Assembly: GCA_965203795.1 (NCBI GenBank)
Contig: OZ241915.1
Coordinates: 2,480,001-2,544,000 of the forward strand
Direction of reading: 5' to 3'
Length of the DNA stretch: 64,000 nucleotides
Origin: CBDBBY01 sp965203795
GTDB taxonomy: Bacteria; Pseudomonadota; Alphaproteobacteria; Rhodobacterales; Rhodobacteraceae
The notes beneath the pieces are model-generated. The model ran no database searches and was not told the DNA's origin. It saw only the letters and a list, made by a program, of their open reading frames with translations. Below are positions 51,268 to 60,857 of this stretch, in pieces. Position numbers and translations under genes: made by a program. Each line of letters opens with the position of its first letter. The first letter of the stretch is position 1.

Positions 51268-52047
51268 TCACATGGCGCGCTCGACCAGCATCTTCTTCAG
51301 TTCGGCAATGGCCTTCGCGGGATTCAAGCCCTTCGGACAGGTCTGGGCGCAGTTCAGTATGGTGTGGCAGCGGTACAGCTTGAACGGATCCTCGAGGTCG
51401 TCGAGCCTTTCGCCGGTGGACTCGTCGCGGCTGTCGACGACCCACCGGTAGGCGTGCAGCAGCGCGGCGGGTCCCAGATACCGGTCGCTGTTCCACCAGT
51501 AGCTCGGGCAGGACGCCGAGCAGCATGCGCACATCACGCACTCGTAGAGTCCGTCGAGATGCTTCCTGTCGCCGATCGATTGCCGCCATTCCTGGTGCGG
51601 CTCGCTCGTGCGCGTCTCCAGCCAAGGCTGCACTGAAGCGTGCTGGGCGTAGAAATGCGTCAGATCGGGAACGAGGTCCCGAACCACCGGCAAATGCGGC
51701 AGCGGATAGATCCGGACCTCGCCTTTGCCCCCGTCCATGCCCTTGGTGCAGGCGAGGTGGTTCCTTCCGTCGATGTTCATGGCGCACGACCCGCAAATCC
51801 CTTCCCTGCAGGACCGTCGGAACGAAAGGGTCGGATCGATCTCGTTCTTGATCTTGATCAGCGCGTCGAGCACCATCGGCCCGCAACTGTCGAGATCGAC
51901 CGAGTAGGTGTCGAGTCTGGGGTTTTCGCCGCTTCCGGGTTCCCAGCGGTAGACCTTGAAGGTCCGGACGTTTCCGGCGCTCTCCGGCTTCGGCCACGTC
52001 TTTCCGACCTTCACCTTCGAATTCCTGGGCAGCGCTAGCTCAACCAT
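51268..52047 (-). CDS. sdhB: Succinate dehydrogenase iron-sulfur subunit
   Basis: 259 residues from ATG 52047 (MVELALPRNSKVKVGKTWPK). The [2Fe-2S] ferredoxin domain (SCREGICGSCAMNIDGRNHLAC) and the C-terminal [4Fe-4S]/[3Fe-4S] domain (CVMCACCSASCPSYWW and CHTILNCAQTCPKGLNPAKAI) are complete. It carries electrons from SdhA to quinone. It is separated from sdhA by a small lipoprotein gene. Confidence 0.97.
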   Translation of the reverse strand: MVELALPRNSKVKVGKTWPKPESAGNVRTFKVYRWEPGSGENPRLDTYSVDLDSCGPMVLDALIKIKNEIDPTLSFRRSCREGICGSCAMNIDGRNHLACTKGMDGGKGEVRIYPLPHLPVVRDLVPDLTHFYAQHASVQPWLETRTSEPHQEWRQSIGDRKHLDGLYECVMCACCSASCPSYWWNSDRYLGPAALLHAYRWVVDSRDESTGERLDDLEDPFKLYRCHTILNCAQTCPKGLNPAKAIAELKKMLVERAM

Positions 52048-52066
52048 CTGCGGATCCTTCCCTTGC

Positions 52067-52366
52067 TCAGCCAGGCCACGGCTGAGTCGGCTTGTCGCCG
52101 GACTTTTGAACAACGCAACGCTCGTAGACCTCCGCCGGCTCCTTGCCTGCGATATAGTCGGTCGAAAGCTCAATTATCAGGCCGGACGAGACGTTTCCCT
52201 TCGAATCCACGCCGACCTTGACGGTTCCGGTGGGCGACGCCGCGGACGCCGCGCGCTTCTTGCATTGCTCCATCGCCACTTCGACCGGAACCGGCTTCGT
52301 TTCGCATGCCGCCAGCATGGATCCGAGCAGCAACATTGCGATGCAAGCCCTGATCTTTGCGCGCAT
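52067..52366 (-). CDS. Small predicted lipoprotein inside the sdh operon
   Basis: 99 residues from ATG 52366, whose A is shared with the sdhA stop (TGATG), 19 bases before sdhB. The signal peptide MRAKIRACIAMLLLGSMLAAC ends in the lipobox LAAC. The mature part is short (PVPVEVAMEQCKKRAASAA, then TGTVKVGVDSKGNVSSGLII), resembling a one-strand-swap or DUF-type periplasmic module with Cys residues. I do not recognise a family. Translational coupling to sdhA suggests co-expression with succinate dehydrogenase. Confidence 0.72.
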   Translation of the reverse strand: MRAKIRACIAMLLLGSMLAACETKPVPVEVAMEQCKKRAASAASPTGTVKVGVDSKGNVSSGLIIELSTDYIAGKEPAEVYERCVVQKSGDKPTQPWPG

Positions 52367-54171
52367 CAGTACACCCTCGCTTGCGGCGCGATTCTGGACG
52401 GATTGATGCCGCCTTCCGCAACGTCGACCAGCGTCTCCGTGTGCACCGGGCGGTAGCCCAGCCGGACATCGGTTCCGTCGACCCAAGCGAGCGTATGGAC
52501 CCTCCAGCCGTCATCGTTCCGCTCCGGATGGTCCTCGTGCGCGTGCGCACCCCGGGTCTCCTTCCGGGCCTCGGCGGACACGATGGTGGCCAAGGCGTTC
52601 GCCAGAAGGTTCTCCAGCTCAAGGGTCTCGACCAAATCGGTGTTCCAGACGAGAGACCTGTCGGTGACGCTAACGTCCGCGAATTCAGCCGCCATTTCCT
52701 TCAGCTTGCGGACCCCGGATTCCAAGGTCTCGCTGCTGCGGAACACCGCCGCATCCTGCTGCATGGCGTTCTGCATCCGCAGCCGGAGCTTGGCGGTCGG
52801 CACCGAGCCGTTCGCATGGCGCAGCCGATCGAACTTGTCCATCGCGGCGTCCACGGCCGACTTGTCCAGCTCCCGGACTGAACCGCCGCGGTCAAGGATC
52901 TCGCCCGCCCTGATCGCCGCCGCGCGGCCGAACACGACCAAATCTATCAACGAGTTGGACCCCAGCCTGTTCGCGCCGTGGACGGACGCGCAGCCCGCCT
53001 CGCCCACGGCCATCAGGCCGGGCTGTACCGCATCCGGATCCCCCGCATCCGGTCTCAGCACCTCGCCCCAGTGGTTGGTCGGGATTCCGCCCATGTTGTA
53101 GTGGACCGTCGGCAGAACCGGGATGGGATTCCTGGTCACGTCCACGCCGGCGAAAATCCTGGCGGACTCGGATATCCCCGGAAGCCGCTCCGCGAGAACC
53201 TCGGGCGGCAGATGGTTCAGATGCAGGTGGATGTGGTCGCGGTTCTGGCCCACGCCCCGGCCTTCCCGAATCTCGAGGGTCATGCATCTCGAAACGACGT
53301 CGCGGCTTGCCAGATCCTTGTACGTGGGCGCGTACCGCTCCATGAAGCGCTCGCCCTCGGAATTCGTGAGATAGCCGCCCTCCCCGCGCGCGCCCTCCGT
53401 GATCAGGACGCCCGCGCCGTAGATCCCGGTCGGGTGGAACTGCACGAATTCCATGTCCTGCAGCGGCAGGCCGGCCCTCGCGACCATTCCGTTGCCGTCG
53501 CCCGTGCAGGTATGGGCCGAAGTCGCCGAGAAGTACGCCCGGCCGTACCCGCCGGTCGCGAGGACGACGAGCTTGGCGCTGAACCTGTGAATCGTGCCAT
53601 CGTCGAGCTTCCAAGCCAGAAGACCCTGGCAGGATCCGTCTTCGCCGAACACCAGATCCGTGGCGAAATACTCGACGAAGAACTCCGCGTTCATCTTCAG
53701 CGATTGACCGTACAGCGTGTGGAGCATCGCGTGGCCGGTCCGGTCGGCGGCGGCGCAGGTCCTTTGGACAGGCGGCCCCTCGCCGAAATCCGTCGTATGC
53801 CCGCCGAACGGCCGCTGGTAAATCCTGCCGCCCTCCGTCCGGCTGAAGGGCACGCCGTAGTGCTCAAGCTCGTAGACGGCCTTCGGCGCTTCCCGGGCGA
53901 GGTATTCCATCGCGTCGACATCGCCGAGCCAGTCCGACCCCTTCACGGTGTCGTACATGTGCCAGTGCCAATGGTCCGCGCCCATGTTCCCGAGCGAAGC
54001 CGCTATGCCTCCCTGGGCGGCGACCGTGTGCGAGCGCGTCGGAAAGACCTTCGTGACGCAGGCCGTCCTCAGGCCCTGCTCCGCCATGCCAAGCGTGGCG
54101 CGCAGGCCGGAGCCCCCCGAGCCCACGACAACGACATCGTAGGCATGGTCGACGAATTCGTAGGACGTCAC
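52366..54171 (-). CDS. sdhA: Succinate dehydrogenase flavoprotein subunit
   Basis: 601 residues from GTG 54171 (VTSYEFVDHAYDVVVVGSGG), whose ribosome site GAGGA overlaps the sdhD stop; an upstream in-frame start at 54216 would run into sdhD. The FAD-linking His lies in FPTRSHTVAAQGGIAASLGN, and the active-site regions are ITEGARGEGGYLTNSEGERFMERYAP and HYNMGGIPTN. It oxidises succinate to fumarate at the inner face of the membrane. Confidence 0.96.
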   Translation of the reverse strand: MTSYEFVDHAYDVVVVGSGGSGLRATLGMAEQGLRTACVTKVFPTRSHTVAAQGGIAASLGNMGADHWHWHMYDTVKGSDWLGDVDAMEYLAREAPKAVYELEHYGVPFSRTEGGRIYQRPFGGHTTDFGEGPPVQRTCAAADRTGHAMLHTLYGQSLKMNAEFFVEYFATDLVFGEDGSCQGLLAWKLDDGTIHRFSAKLVVLATGGYGRAYFSATSAHTCTGDGNGMVARAGLPLQDMEFVQFHPTGIYGAGVLITEGARGEGGYLTNSEGERFMERYAPTYKDLASRDVVSRCMTLEIREGRGVGQNRDHIHLHLNHLPPEVLAERLPGISESARIFAGVDVTRNPIPVLPTVHYNMGGIPTNHWGEVLRPDAGDPDAVQPGLMAVGEAGCASVHGANRLGSNSLIDLVVFGRAAAIRAGEILDRGGSVRELDKSAVDAAMDKFDRLRHANGSVPTAKLRLRMQNAMQQDAAVFRSSETLESGVRKLKEMAAEFADVSVTDRSLVWNTDLVETLELENLLANALATIVSAEARKETRGAHAHEDHPERNDDGWRVHTLAWVDGTDVRLGYRPVHTETLVDVAEGGINPSRIAPQARVY

Positions 54172-54181
54172 GAGTGAATCC

Positions 54182-54565
54182 TCACGCAGATCCGAGAGAG
54201 ATCCGAACGACTGCAAACACGCCTGCGATCGCCAGCCCCCAGCACAAGAGCGAATTCAACACGATCAGCACGGCGCGCGCCGCCTTGCCGTGCACGTAGT
54301 CCTCAACGACCACCTGCAACCCGTCCTTGAGATGCAGAAAGCCGACCAGCAGGAACAGGATCGCCACCAGCGCGTTCCAAGGGTTCGCGTAGGCGGCGAC
54401 CGCGGCGTCGTAGCCTGATCCGAGCGCCTTGGCGAAACTCAGGACGAACAGCGGCGCGAGCGGAACCAGAGCGATCGACGACAGCCTGAGCAGCCACCAA
54501 TGGCGCGTGCCGTCCTTGGCGGATCCCAACCCCAAAACCCGCTTGTAGGAGGTCTGGTAGGTCAA
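54182..54565 (-). CDS. sdhD: Succinate dehydrogenase membrane anchor subunit, TTG start
   Basis: 127 residues if started at TTG 54565, which overlaps the sdhC stop (TTGA). No ATG is available at the right place. LTYQTSYKRVLGLGSAKDG is the usual alphaproteobacterial SdhD opening. Three membrane helices follow, with haem/quinone-site residues in GFLHLKDGLQVVVEDYVHG. It anchors SdhAB with SdhC. Confidence 0.88.
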   Translation of the reverse strand: MTYQTSYKRVLGLGSAKDGTRHWWLLRLSSIALVPLAPLFVLSFAKALGSGYDAAVAAYANPWNALVAILFLLVGFLHLKDGLQVVVEDYVHGKAARAVLIVLNSLLCWGLAIAGVFAVVRISLGSA

Positions 54566-54954
54566 ATCGAGGCCGCCGCCACGGCGCAGACGAACAGCGC
54601 CGCCGCTCCGGCGATGCCGGCGAAAGCGGAAATCCAGACATTCCGTTCGCTGAAGCCCAGCCCCGCGTCCCAGACCAAGTGCCTGATTCCGTTGCAGAAA
54701 TGGAACGAAAGCGCGGCGAGGCAGCCCAGCATCAACAACTCGCCCGGAACAGTAGTCAGGAGGCCGTCGACGAACTCGAAATGCTCGCGGGAAATCGACG
54801 CCGCCAGCAGCCACCACACGACCAACACGGCGCCCCCGGCCAAGCCGACTCCCGTAAGCCGGTGCAGGATCGACAGCACCGCGTTCAGCGGAAAGCGGTA
54901 AATCGTCGCGTGCGGCGACAGCGGTCGATCAGTCCGATTCCGGTCTGCATCCAT
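54562..54954 (-). CDS. sdhC: Succinate dehydrogenase cytochrome b556 subunit
   Basis: 130 residues from ATG 54954. The SdhC opening RPLSPHATIYRFPLNAVLSI, the helix I motif SILHRLTGVGL, and the haem-ligand His region LSFHFCNGIRHLVWDAG are all present. It has three membrane helices and is the first gene of the sdhC-sdhD-sdhA-lipoprotein-sdhB row. Confidence 0.93.
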   Translation of the reverse strand: MDADRNRTDRPLSPHATIYRFPLNAVLSILHRLTGVGLAGGAVLVVWWLLAASISREHFEFVDGLLTTVPGELLMLGCLAALSFHFCNGIRHLVWDAGLGFSERNVWISAFAGIAGAAALFVCAVAAASI

Positions 54955-55307
54955 GGCAGCGCTGCAATTCGCCAAGCGATTTCCGAGGGGTCGCAAGGTA
55001 AGGCGGCGCGCGGCCGAGTTCAACCTGCGACGCGTACGTTCAGTGCAGCTTGCTGCGGCGCGGCCGCCGACCAAGACGGACGCGGCCCGGATCCGGCAAA
55101 CGCGGCTTCCGAACGCAGCCAGACACTTGACATCCGACCCCCCCGTAGGGTGCGCGCGGCTTCCCGATGGCGCCGCCGCGGTTCGCGCGAACGCCGGAGC
55201 CCGTTCCGGACAGGGCGTCGGCGCGGCCCGGTGGCGGCAGGAGCATCGCCTTGCCCCTCCGCCGACGGCGCGAAGGGACGCTGAACCAGCACCGGAGGGG
55301 AACGCTC
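54955..55307. other. Divergent intergenic region sdhC / surface lipoprotein
   Basis: About 350 very GC-rich bases that must hold the sdh promoter and the lipoprotein promoter. I see no clean -35/-10 and no further gene. A GGAGGGG ribosome site precedes ATG 55308. Confidence 0.4.
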
Positions 55308-57093
55308 ATGGACACGAAACTGATCGCGGCTCTTGCATGCGGCGCGGCCTTGGCTCTCGGCGCCTGCTCCGGCGGCAACCCGGCGACGCCGGCGGCGCCC
55401 GATCCCGCAACGACCGATCCGGACGCGGACGGCAGGACGGCCGCGGAAAGGGCCTTCGACGACGCGCTTGCGGAAGCGCAGAGGGATCTGGCCGCCGCGC
55501 GGGAGCTGGTGGAAACCGCGGAGGGGCTCGCGATGGCCGCCGACACGGACGGGAAGCGGACGGCGGCGAAGGCGCTGGCCGCGCCTTCGGGCGACTTCGG
55601 CAGGATCGGCCGGGCGGCCATCCTGGTCGACGACGCGGAAGCCGCCCAGGCCGATGACGAGACGAAGCTGCGCGCGGCCGAAGGCAGCACGGGATGGGCA
55701 GGATCGTCCGCCCTGGTCATAGGGAAGGAGCTTCTCCGGCCTGCGCCCGCGGTCGATGCGGTCCGCAGGCTGCGCCGGAACGCCGACGGCACCGACGCCG
55801 CGACCCTGCTGACGGCGGCAAAGGTCCCGGCGGTCATGTACGACGCCGACGAGAACCAGATCGTGATGGCCGAAGGCCTGGGCAGCAGCGGCGACAGGCT
55901 GCGCATGCGGGGAGCCCCGGTCGTTGCCGCGGCCCCTACTCCGGAAACACCGTTTGATTACAGGCAGTTTCTGCTTGTTGGACCCTATTTGGCCCCGCAT
56001 CCGTTTTTGGACCCCCATGGCGGCGGAAACAACGGCGCCGAGTCGAAACTTGTCGCCGGGCTGAGGATCACTCCAAGCGGGCTTGTCGTGGACATCGGCG
56101 GAAAAGGCGCGCCCGGCATCGATCTCAGACTTCCCGGCTTCTTCACCACGGCATGGGTTCAGCCCGACGGATCGAACGGCGGATACGATCTGACGCTGGA
56201 TTTCGGCCGCCCGTCGGCCTCGCCCGAGGGCAACGCCGAGCATTACTGGACCGCCGCGCTCATGCCGTCGCCGGAGCATCTGGAGGAGCAAGGCGCCCTG
56301 TTCAGGGACGGCGAGCGGACCGTTCCGGTGGGCGCCTACGCCGTGCGGCTGTCCAACCACGCCGGCCTGGACAGGAATCTCGAGGACCCGGACGATCCGG
56401 CGGCCTCCGCGGAGGACGACGTGAACCACTACCTGTCCTACGCTGCCTACGGGCACATGGAGTTCAGGCACAGCCTCGACAACCAGACACTCCGCTCGCA
56501 GCGGACCTTCCCCTTCCATGTGGGCTACGACGCGTTCAAGGACGAGGCGGGCAAGAAGACCACGGACATCGCCGAAAGGATCAAAGGGACGTTCAAGGGC
56601 CGGACCATGGCCTCGCAAATTCCGGTTCCCGTCATGGGGGGGAGGCACCCGCCTGCTATTCACGGGCGACTACTATTTGAGGCTGCGGGGCAACGTGGAG
56701 CTGACCGCGACGATTTCCGGAACCGCCGCCGACAACAAGATCAGCGGCAAGATCACGGACCTGGAGTCCTGGGACGGGAACGGGTTCTGGAAGAACTACG
56801 CCGCGATCACCGGCGATCTGGCGCTCCAGGAAACCGCCATCGCCGCCGCGGGATCCTTCGCCGGCGTCGTCGACACCGCCTCCTTGCCGGCGTTCGCGGA
56901 GGGAGGCTACAAGGGGAACTTCTACGGACCGCCCGCCAGCTTGGAGGCGGCCGGCATCTGGTACCTTCAGGACGGCGTCAACGACGCCGCCAACACCGAG
57001 GCCCGGAACCTGTCAATCGTGGGCAGCTTCGGCGCGGCGCTGGTCCGCGACGACGGCATCTGGGGCGTGGCGAAGCCCGCCGCCGGCAACTGA
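55308..57093 (+). pseudogene. TbpB/Slam-dependent-type surface lipoprotein, frameshifted at a G7 tract
   Basis: Lipoprotein signal MDTKLIAALACGAALALGAC (lipobox LGAC), an Ala/Glu-rich helical spacer, then a domain with HYLSYAAYGHMEF and SLDNQT. The frame ends early, but the protein clearly continues in another frame from 56640: LLFTGDYYLRLRGNVELTA, ISGKITDL, GSFAGVVD and a terminal GSFGAALVRDDGIWGV typical of the TbpB-like beta-barrel lipoproteins. The switch falls on seven consecutive G at 56635-56641; six G would give one continuous frame of about 594 codons. It may be phase variation, a recent mutation or a sequencing error. Confidence 0.75.
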
Positions 57094-57122
57094 CCCCCGG
57101 GCCTCCGGCCCGAAGACTTCCG

Positions 57123-57149
57123 GCTGCCGCGCCTTCCCGGCGCGGCAGC
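57123..57149 (+). terminator. Strong GC hairpin, probable terminator
   Basis: Perfect 11-bp stem GCTGCCGCGCC / GGCGCGGCAGC with a 5-base loop, about 30 bases after the lipoprotein stop and followed by TCCTGTTT. It probably ends the lipoprotein transcript. Confidence 0.75.
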
Positions 57150-57754
57150 TCCTGTTTCCAGAACAGGCCTGTCATTGGGGAAATATATGCTGTCTGGGTT
57201 CAGGCGCTGTCGGCACTCCACCCGCGGTTCGGCTGACGAGGACGTCAGCGGGCCATCAAGTACCAAGAGAGGCAAGGGAAGTATCCGGTTTGCCGGCGCA
57301 GGCCGCGAGGGCAGAGTCTTTTGCGGTGCGGGCGAAGGCACCGAAGGCGGCGCTGTGGCCGCGATCCGAAGGAACGCCTTGGCCCGGTGGCGCGGGGCGA
57401 TGGACAGCGGGCTCACGGCGAAGGCTGGCGCGAAGGCGGCGAGGTGTCCTGACGGACGCTGTTCCGCTGGCGGCATCGGTCGGCGGAAGGCGCGACGGAA
57501 ACCTCCGAAGCTACTGATTACCTCGTTCGGCATATCGAACAGGAGCGAAGGCGCCGACAGTTCGCCATGCATTGAACCCAGACATCCGCTTGCCTGATTC
57601 CAGCCGCTGGCGGTATTCTTCAACGCACGAACGCGCGCCGCTGCCGGACCTGTCCGGGAGCGGCATGGCCAGGGATTGCCGGATCGACATGAATGCTTCC
57701 GAAGGCTCGCACGACATCGCGTCGAAGCCGGACTCCGGTTCCGACCCAAGAGCG
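57150..57754. other. Unassigned 600-base region
   Basis: Open frames exist on both strands, but none has a convincing ribosome site or a recognised family. A minus-strand frame rich in Pro/Ala/Ser (about 57200-57560) is probably an artefact of GC content. The region separates the lipoprotein terminator from the threonine aldolase gene and must include the latter's promoter. Confidence 0.4.
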
Positions 57755-58786
57755 ATGCCAGCGCAGCCGGTCGACCTGAGAAGCGACACGGTCACCAAGC
57801 CCGATGCCGGCATGCGCCAAGCCATCGCCGCGGCGGAGGTCGGAGACGACGTCTACGGCGACGATCCGACCACGAACGAGCTCGAGCGGCGAGCCGCGCA
57901 GCTGCTCGGAAAGGAGGCGGCGGCGTTCTTTCCGTCGGGAACCCAAAGCAATTTGGCAGCAATCCTTGCTCATTGCGGAAGGGGCGACGAAATGGTCGTC
58001 GGCCGAACCTACCACACCTACGTGTCGGAAGCCGGAGGCGCCTCCGCTCTGGGCGGGGTCGTGTTTTGCACGATTCCCGTCGCCGAGGACGGCTCGCTGG
58101 AGCCCGACGAGATTAACGCGGCGGTAAAGGAGGACGACCCGCACAAGCCGCGCACCCGCCTCCTTTGCCTCGAGAACACGGTTTCGGGAACGCCCGTCCC
58201 CCTTGTTCGGATGGAATCCGCAGTCGAGGCAGCAAGGCGGCGCAGCCTGTCGGTCCATTTGGACGGTGCCCGGATATTCAACGCAGCGGCCGCACTTGGG
58301 ACGAGCGCCGCGGACATCGCATCAGCGGCCGACTCCGTGTCCGTCTGCCTGTCGAAAGGCCTCGGCGCCCCTGCAGGCACGGTTCTCGCGGGCAGGAAGG
58401 GCTTTATCGGCTCGGCGCGCAGAAACCGGAAGGTTCTGGGCGGAGGAATGCGCCAGACGGGAGTCTTGGCCGCGGCGGGCCTTTACGCGCTCGAGAACAA
58501 CATCGCGAAGCTGCCGGACGACCACCGGCGGGCGGAGGCGCTGGCGCGCGCGCTCCGCCAAATCCCCGACTCGGAGGGATTGACGGTCCGGCAAGCGACC
58601 AACATGGTCTTCGTCACGCCTCGGCCGGAAGACCACGCGCCGCTACTGGAGCATCTGGGGCGGAAGTCCATTCTGACCGGCAGGACGCGCCCGACGCTGC
58701 GCATCGTGACGCACCTCGGCGTGACTGACGAGGACATCGAACGCGCCGCCGACGCGTTCAGGGAATTCTACCGCCGGGCCGGCTGA
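57755..58786 (+). CDS. ltaE: Low-specificity L-threonine aldolase
   Basis: 343 residues from ATG 57755 (MPAQPVDLRSDTVTKPDAGM), which fits family length; in-frame ATGs at 57689 and 57572 would add non-conserved residues. It is a PLP enzyme that cleaves threonine or allo-threonine to glycine and acetaldehyde. Marks are EVGDDVYGDDPTTNELE, FPSGTQSNL, HLDGARIFNAA, and the PLP Lys in VCLSKGLGAPAG. It converges on the DUF1523 gene with 21 bases between the stops. Confidence 0.92.
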   Translation: MPAQPVDLRSDTVTKPDAGMRQAIAAAEVGDDVYGDDPTTNELERRAAQLLGKEAAAFFPSGTQSNLAAILAHCGRGDEMVVGRTYHTYVSEAGGASALGGVVFCTIPVAEDGSLEPDEINAAVKEDDPHKPRTRLLCLENTVSGTPVPLVRMESAVEAARRRSLSVHLDGARIFNAAAALGTSAADIASAADSVSVCLSKGLGAPAGTVLAGRKGFIGSARRNRKVLGGGMRQTGVLAAAGLYALENNIAKLPDDHRRAEALARALRQIPDSEGLTVRQATNMVFVTPRPEDHAPLLEHLGRKSILTGRTRPTLRIVTHLGVTDEDIERAADAFREFYRRAG

Positions 58787-58807
58787 AGCCGGCGGACGAT
58801 TTCGCGG

Positions 58808-59365
58808 TCAGCGGCGAAGCTTCCCGCGCAGCCAGTCGAATCGGTCGCTGACCCGGAGCTTGAACATCGTCCACAATCGCCAAACCATCACGGCCAGCAG
58901 CGCCGCGAGCACGTATCCGATGATTCCGATCCAGTTGACGGGGTCGTCGGCCGGGTTTTCGACCTCCCACAGGCTGACCGCGTTCGGATATATGGACAGG
59001 AAAGTGGAACGCCATCCGTAGTGCCGCACCGCGACCCTCTTCTGGGTCGAGAGCTGGGCGGCGCCTTGGAGGTCCCCGCTGTCGAATTTGAAATACGGCG
59101 GCCACCCCCAGCCGGTGTCCTCGTTCCGGAAGACCCGCGGCGTTCCGTCCTCGAACGCCGTATTGATGAACCGGATGTCGCGGTTTCCGGCCGCGTCCGT
59201 CGAATCGCCGGTCGAGGACCAGAAGAAGCTGCGGTTTCCCACGTCGGTGCGCACGACCTCCGTGCCGACGATGGTGACCATGTCGATTGACGGCAATGTG
59301 TAATTCAGGAACACTACATAGATCGCCACGATCACGATCCTTGCGACGATCCTCAATGTCCTCAT
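58808..59365 (-). CDS. DUF1523 family membrane protein
   Basis: 185 residues. An N-terminal membrane helix (RIVARIVIVAIYVVFLNYTL) precedes an extracytoplasmic domain with the DUF1523 features: YTLPSIDMVTIVGTEVVRTD, RDIRFINT, RVFRNEDTGWGWPPYFKFDS. A second helix near the C-terminus (WIGIIGYVLAALLAVMVWRLW) leads to a basic tail. The family is common in alphaproteobacteria and uncharacterised. Confidence 0.85.
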   Translation of the reverse strand: MRTLRIVARIVIVAIYVVFLNYTLPSIDMVTIVGTEVVRTDVGNRSFFWSSTGDSTDAAGNRDIRFINTAFEDGTPRVFRNEDTGWGWPPYFKFDSGDLQGAAQLSTQKRVAVRHYGWRSTFLSIYPNAVSLWEVENPADDPVNWIGIIGYVLAALLAVMVWRLWTMFKLRVSDRFDWLRGKLRR

Positions 59366-59518
59366 GCTTTTTACTCCGGCGTTGCGCGGGCATTCCGCGA
59401 ATTGGCGCGTTCAAGGCCCACTATTGAACATTTGCAGGCGCCTGCACAAGAATTCCGGCGTCGGCGCGCGGCTGGCGCGAGAAATGCCTTGCGAACCCGC
59501 CGGAGCGCCCGCGGCGCC

Positions 59519-60808
59519 ATGACGAAGCTGCAGCGGCTGCTGGACGAGATCGAGCAGAGGCGCGACGACCTTGTGCGGCTCACGTCGCAGCTGATTTCGA
59601 TCCCCACGCTCAATCCTCCGGGCGCAAATTACCGCGAAATCTGCGAGTTCCTGCGGGCGCGGCTGGCCCGATCCGGGTTTTCAACGGAGCTCATCCGCGC
59701 CGAGGGAGCGATCGCCGACAGCGACAGGCATCCGAGATGGAACATCGTCGCGCGCAAGCAGGGGCGCGATCCCGGTGAGTGCGTCCATTTCAACTCGCAC
59801 ATCGACGTCGTCCAGGCGGGGCACGGGTGGACGCGCGATCCGTTCGTTCCGACCATGGCCGACGGAAGGGTCTACGGGCGCGGAGCATGCGACATGAAGG
59901 GCGGGCTGGCAGCGTCGATCGTGGCCGCTGAGGCGTTCTCGGACCTCTTCCCGGAGTTCCGCGGCGCGATCGAGATATCAGGGACCGCCGACGAGGAATC
60001 GGGAGGATACGGCGGCGTGGCATGGCTGGCCGAGCGCGGGCATTTCTCGCCGGAACGCGTCGACCATGTCGTGATCCCGGAGCCGCTGAACAAGAACCGG
60101 ATCTGCCTCGGGCACCGGGGCGTGTGGTGGGCGGAGCTGGTGACCAAGGGAAGAATCGCCCACGGCTCCATGCCGTTCCTCGGCAGCTGCGCTGTCCGGC
60201 ACATGGGAGCGGTCGTCGCCGAGATCGAGCAGAATCTGGTGCCCGCACTCGCGCGAAGGCGGACGGAGATGCCCGTTGTGCCCGAAGGCGCGAGGCAGTC
60301 GACGATCAATCTGAACTCCATACACGGAGGGGAGCCGGAGCAGGACGAGGATTACACCGGGCTCCCCGCGTCCTGCGTGCCCGACCGGTGCAGCCTCGTG
60401 ATCGACCGGCGCTACCTCTTCGAGGAGGACGCCGACGGCGTGCGGGGCGAAATCGAGGCGATCCTGGACCGCGTCGCCGGCGCGCGGCCCGGGTTCGCGT
60501 TCGAATTGAACGAGCTGTTCAATGTGCCGCCGACGATGACCGGGCGCGACGCGCCTGTTTCGCGGGTCGTCGCCTCGGCGATAGAACAGGTTCTGGACGC
60601 CGCGCCGGAGTACGTGCTGTCGCCGGGAACCTACGACCAGAAGCATATCGACCGCATCGGCAGAATGAAGAACTGTATTGCCTACGGGCCGGGAATACTT
60701 GATCTTGCCCACCAGCCCGACGAATGGATCGGCATCGACGACATGGTCGACAGCGCGAAAGTCATGGCGCTGTCCTTGGCGGAACTGCTTGCTCCGCAAG
60801 GGGACTGA
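59519..60808 (+). CDS. M20-family deacylase (ArgE/DapE type)
   Basis: 429-residue two-zinc peptidase-fold enzyme. Metal ligands are visible in VHFNSHIDVVQAG, YGRGACDMKGG, TADEESGGYGG and a late His in ILDLAHQPDEWIG. The lid/dimerisation domain carries HRGVWWAELVTKGRIAHGSMP. The family includes acetylornithine deacetylase and succinyl-diaminopimelate desuccinylase, but this subgroup often serves peptide or N-acyl amino acid catabolism. The oligopeptide-binding protein gene starts 49 bases downstream, which supports that reading. Confidence 0.88.
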   Translation: MTKLQRLLDEIEQRRDDLVRLTSQLISIPTLNPPGANYREICEFLRARLARSGFSTELIRAEGAIADSDRHPRWNIVARKQGRDPGECVHFNSHIDVVQAGHGWTRDPFVPTMADGRVYGRGACDMKGGLAASIVAAEAFSDLFPEFRGAIEISGTADEESGGYGGVAWLAERGHFSPERVDHVVIPEPLNKNRICLGHRGVWWAELVTKGRIAHGSMPFLGSCAVRHMGAVVAEIEQNLVPALARRRTEMPVVPEGARQSTINLNSIHGGEPEQDEDYTGLPASCVPDRCSLVIDRRYLFEEDADGVRGEIEAILDRVAGARPGFAFELNELFNVPPTMTGRDAPVSRVVASAIEQVLDAAPEYVLSPGTYDQKHIDRIGRMKNCIAYGPGILDLAHQPDEWIGIDDMVDSAKVMALSLAELLAPQGD

Positions 60809-60857
60809 TTCAACCCAGGCGCGGACGACGCGCCGACTCGAACCGAAGGAGGATGAA

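Noticed and set aside
57175..57597. Possible 140-residue gene between the lipoprotein and threonine aldolase
   Set aside because: No ribosome site, no recognised family, basic low-complexity composition, and open frames on both strands expected at this GC content.
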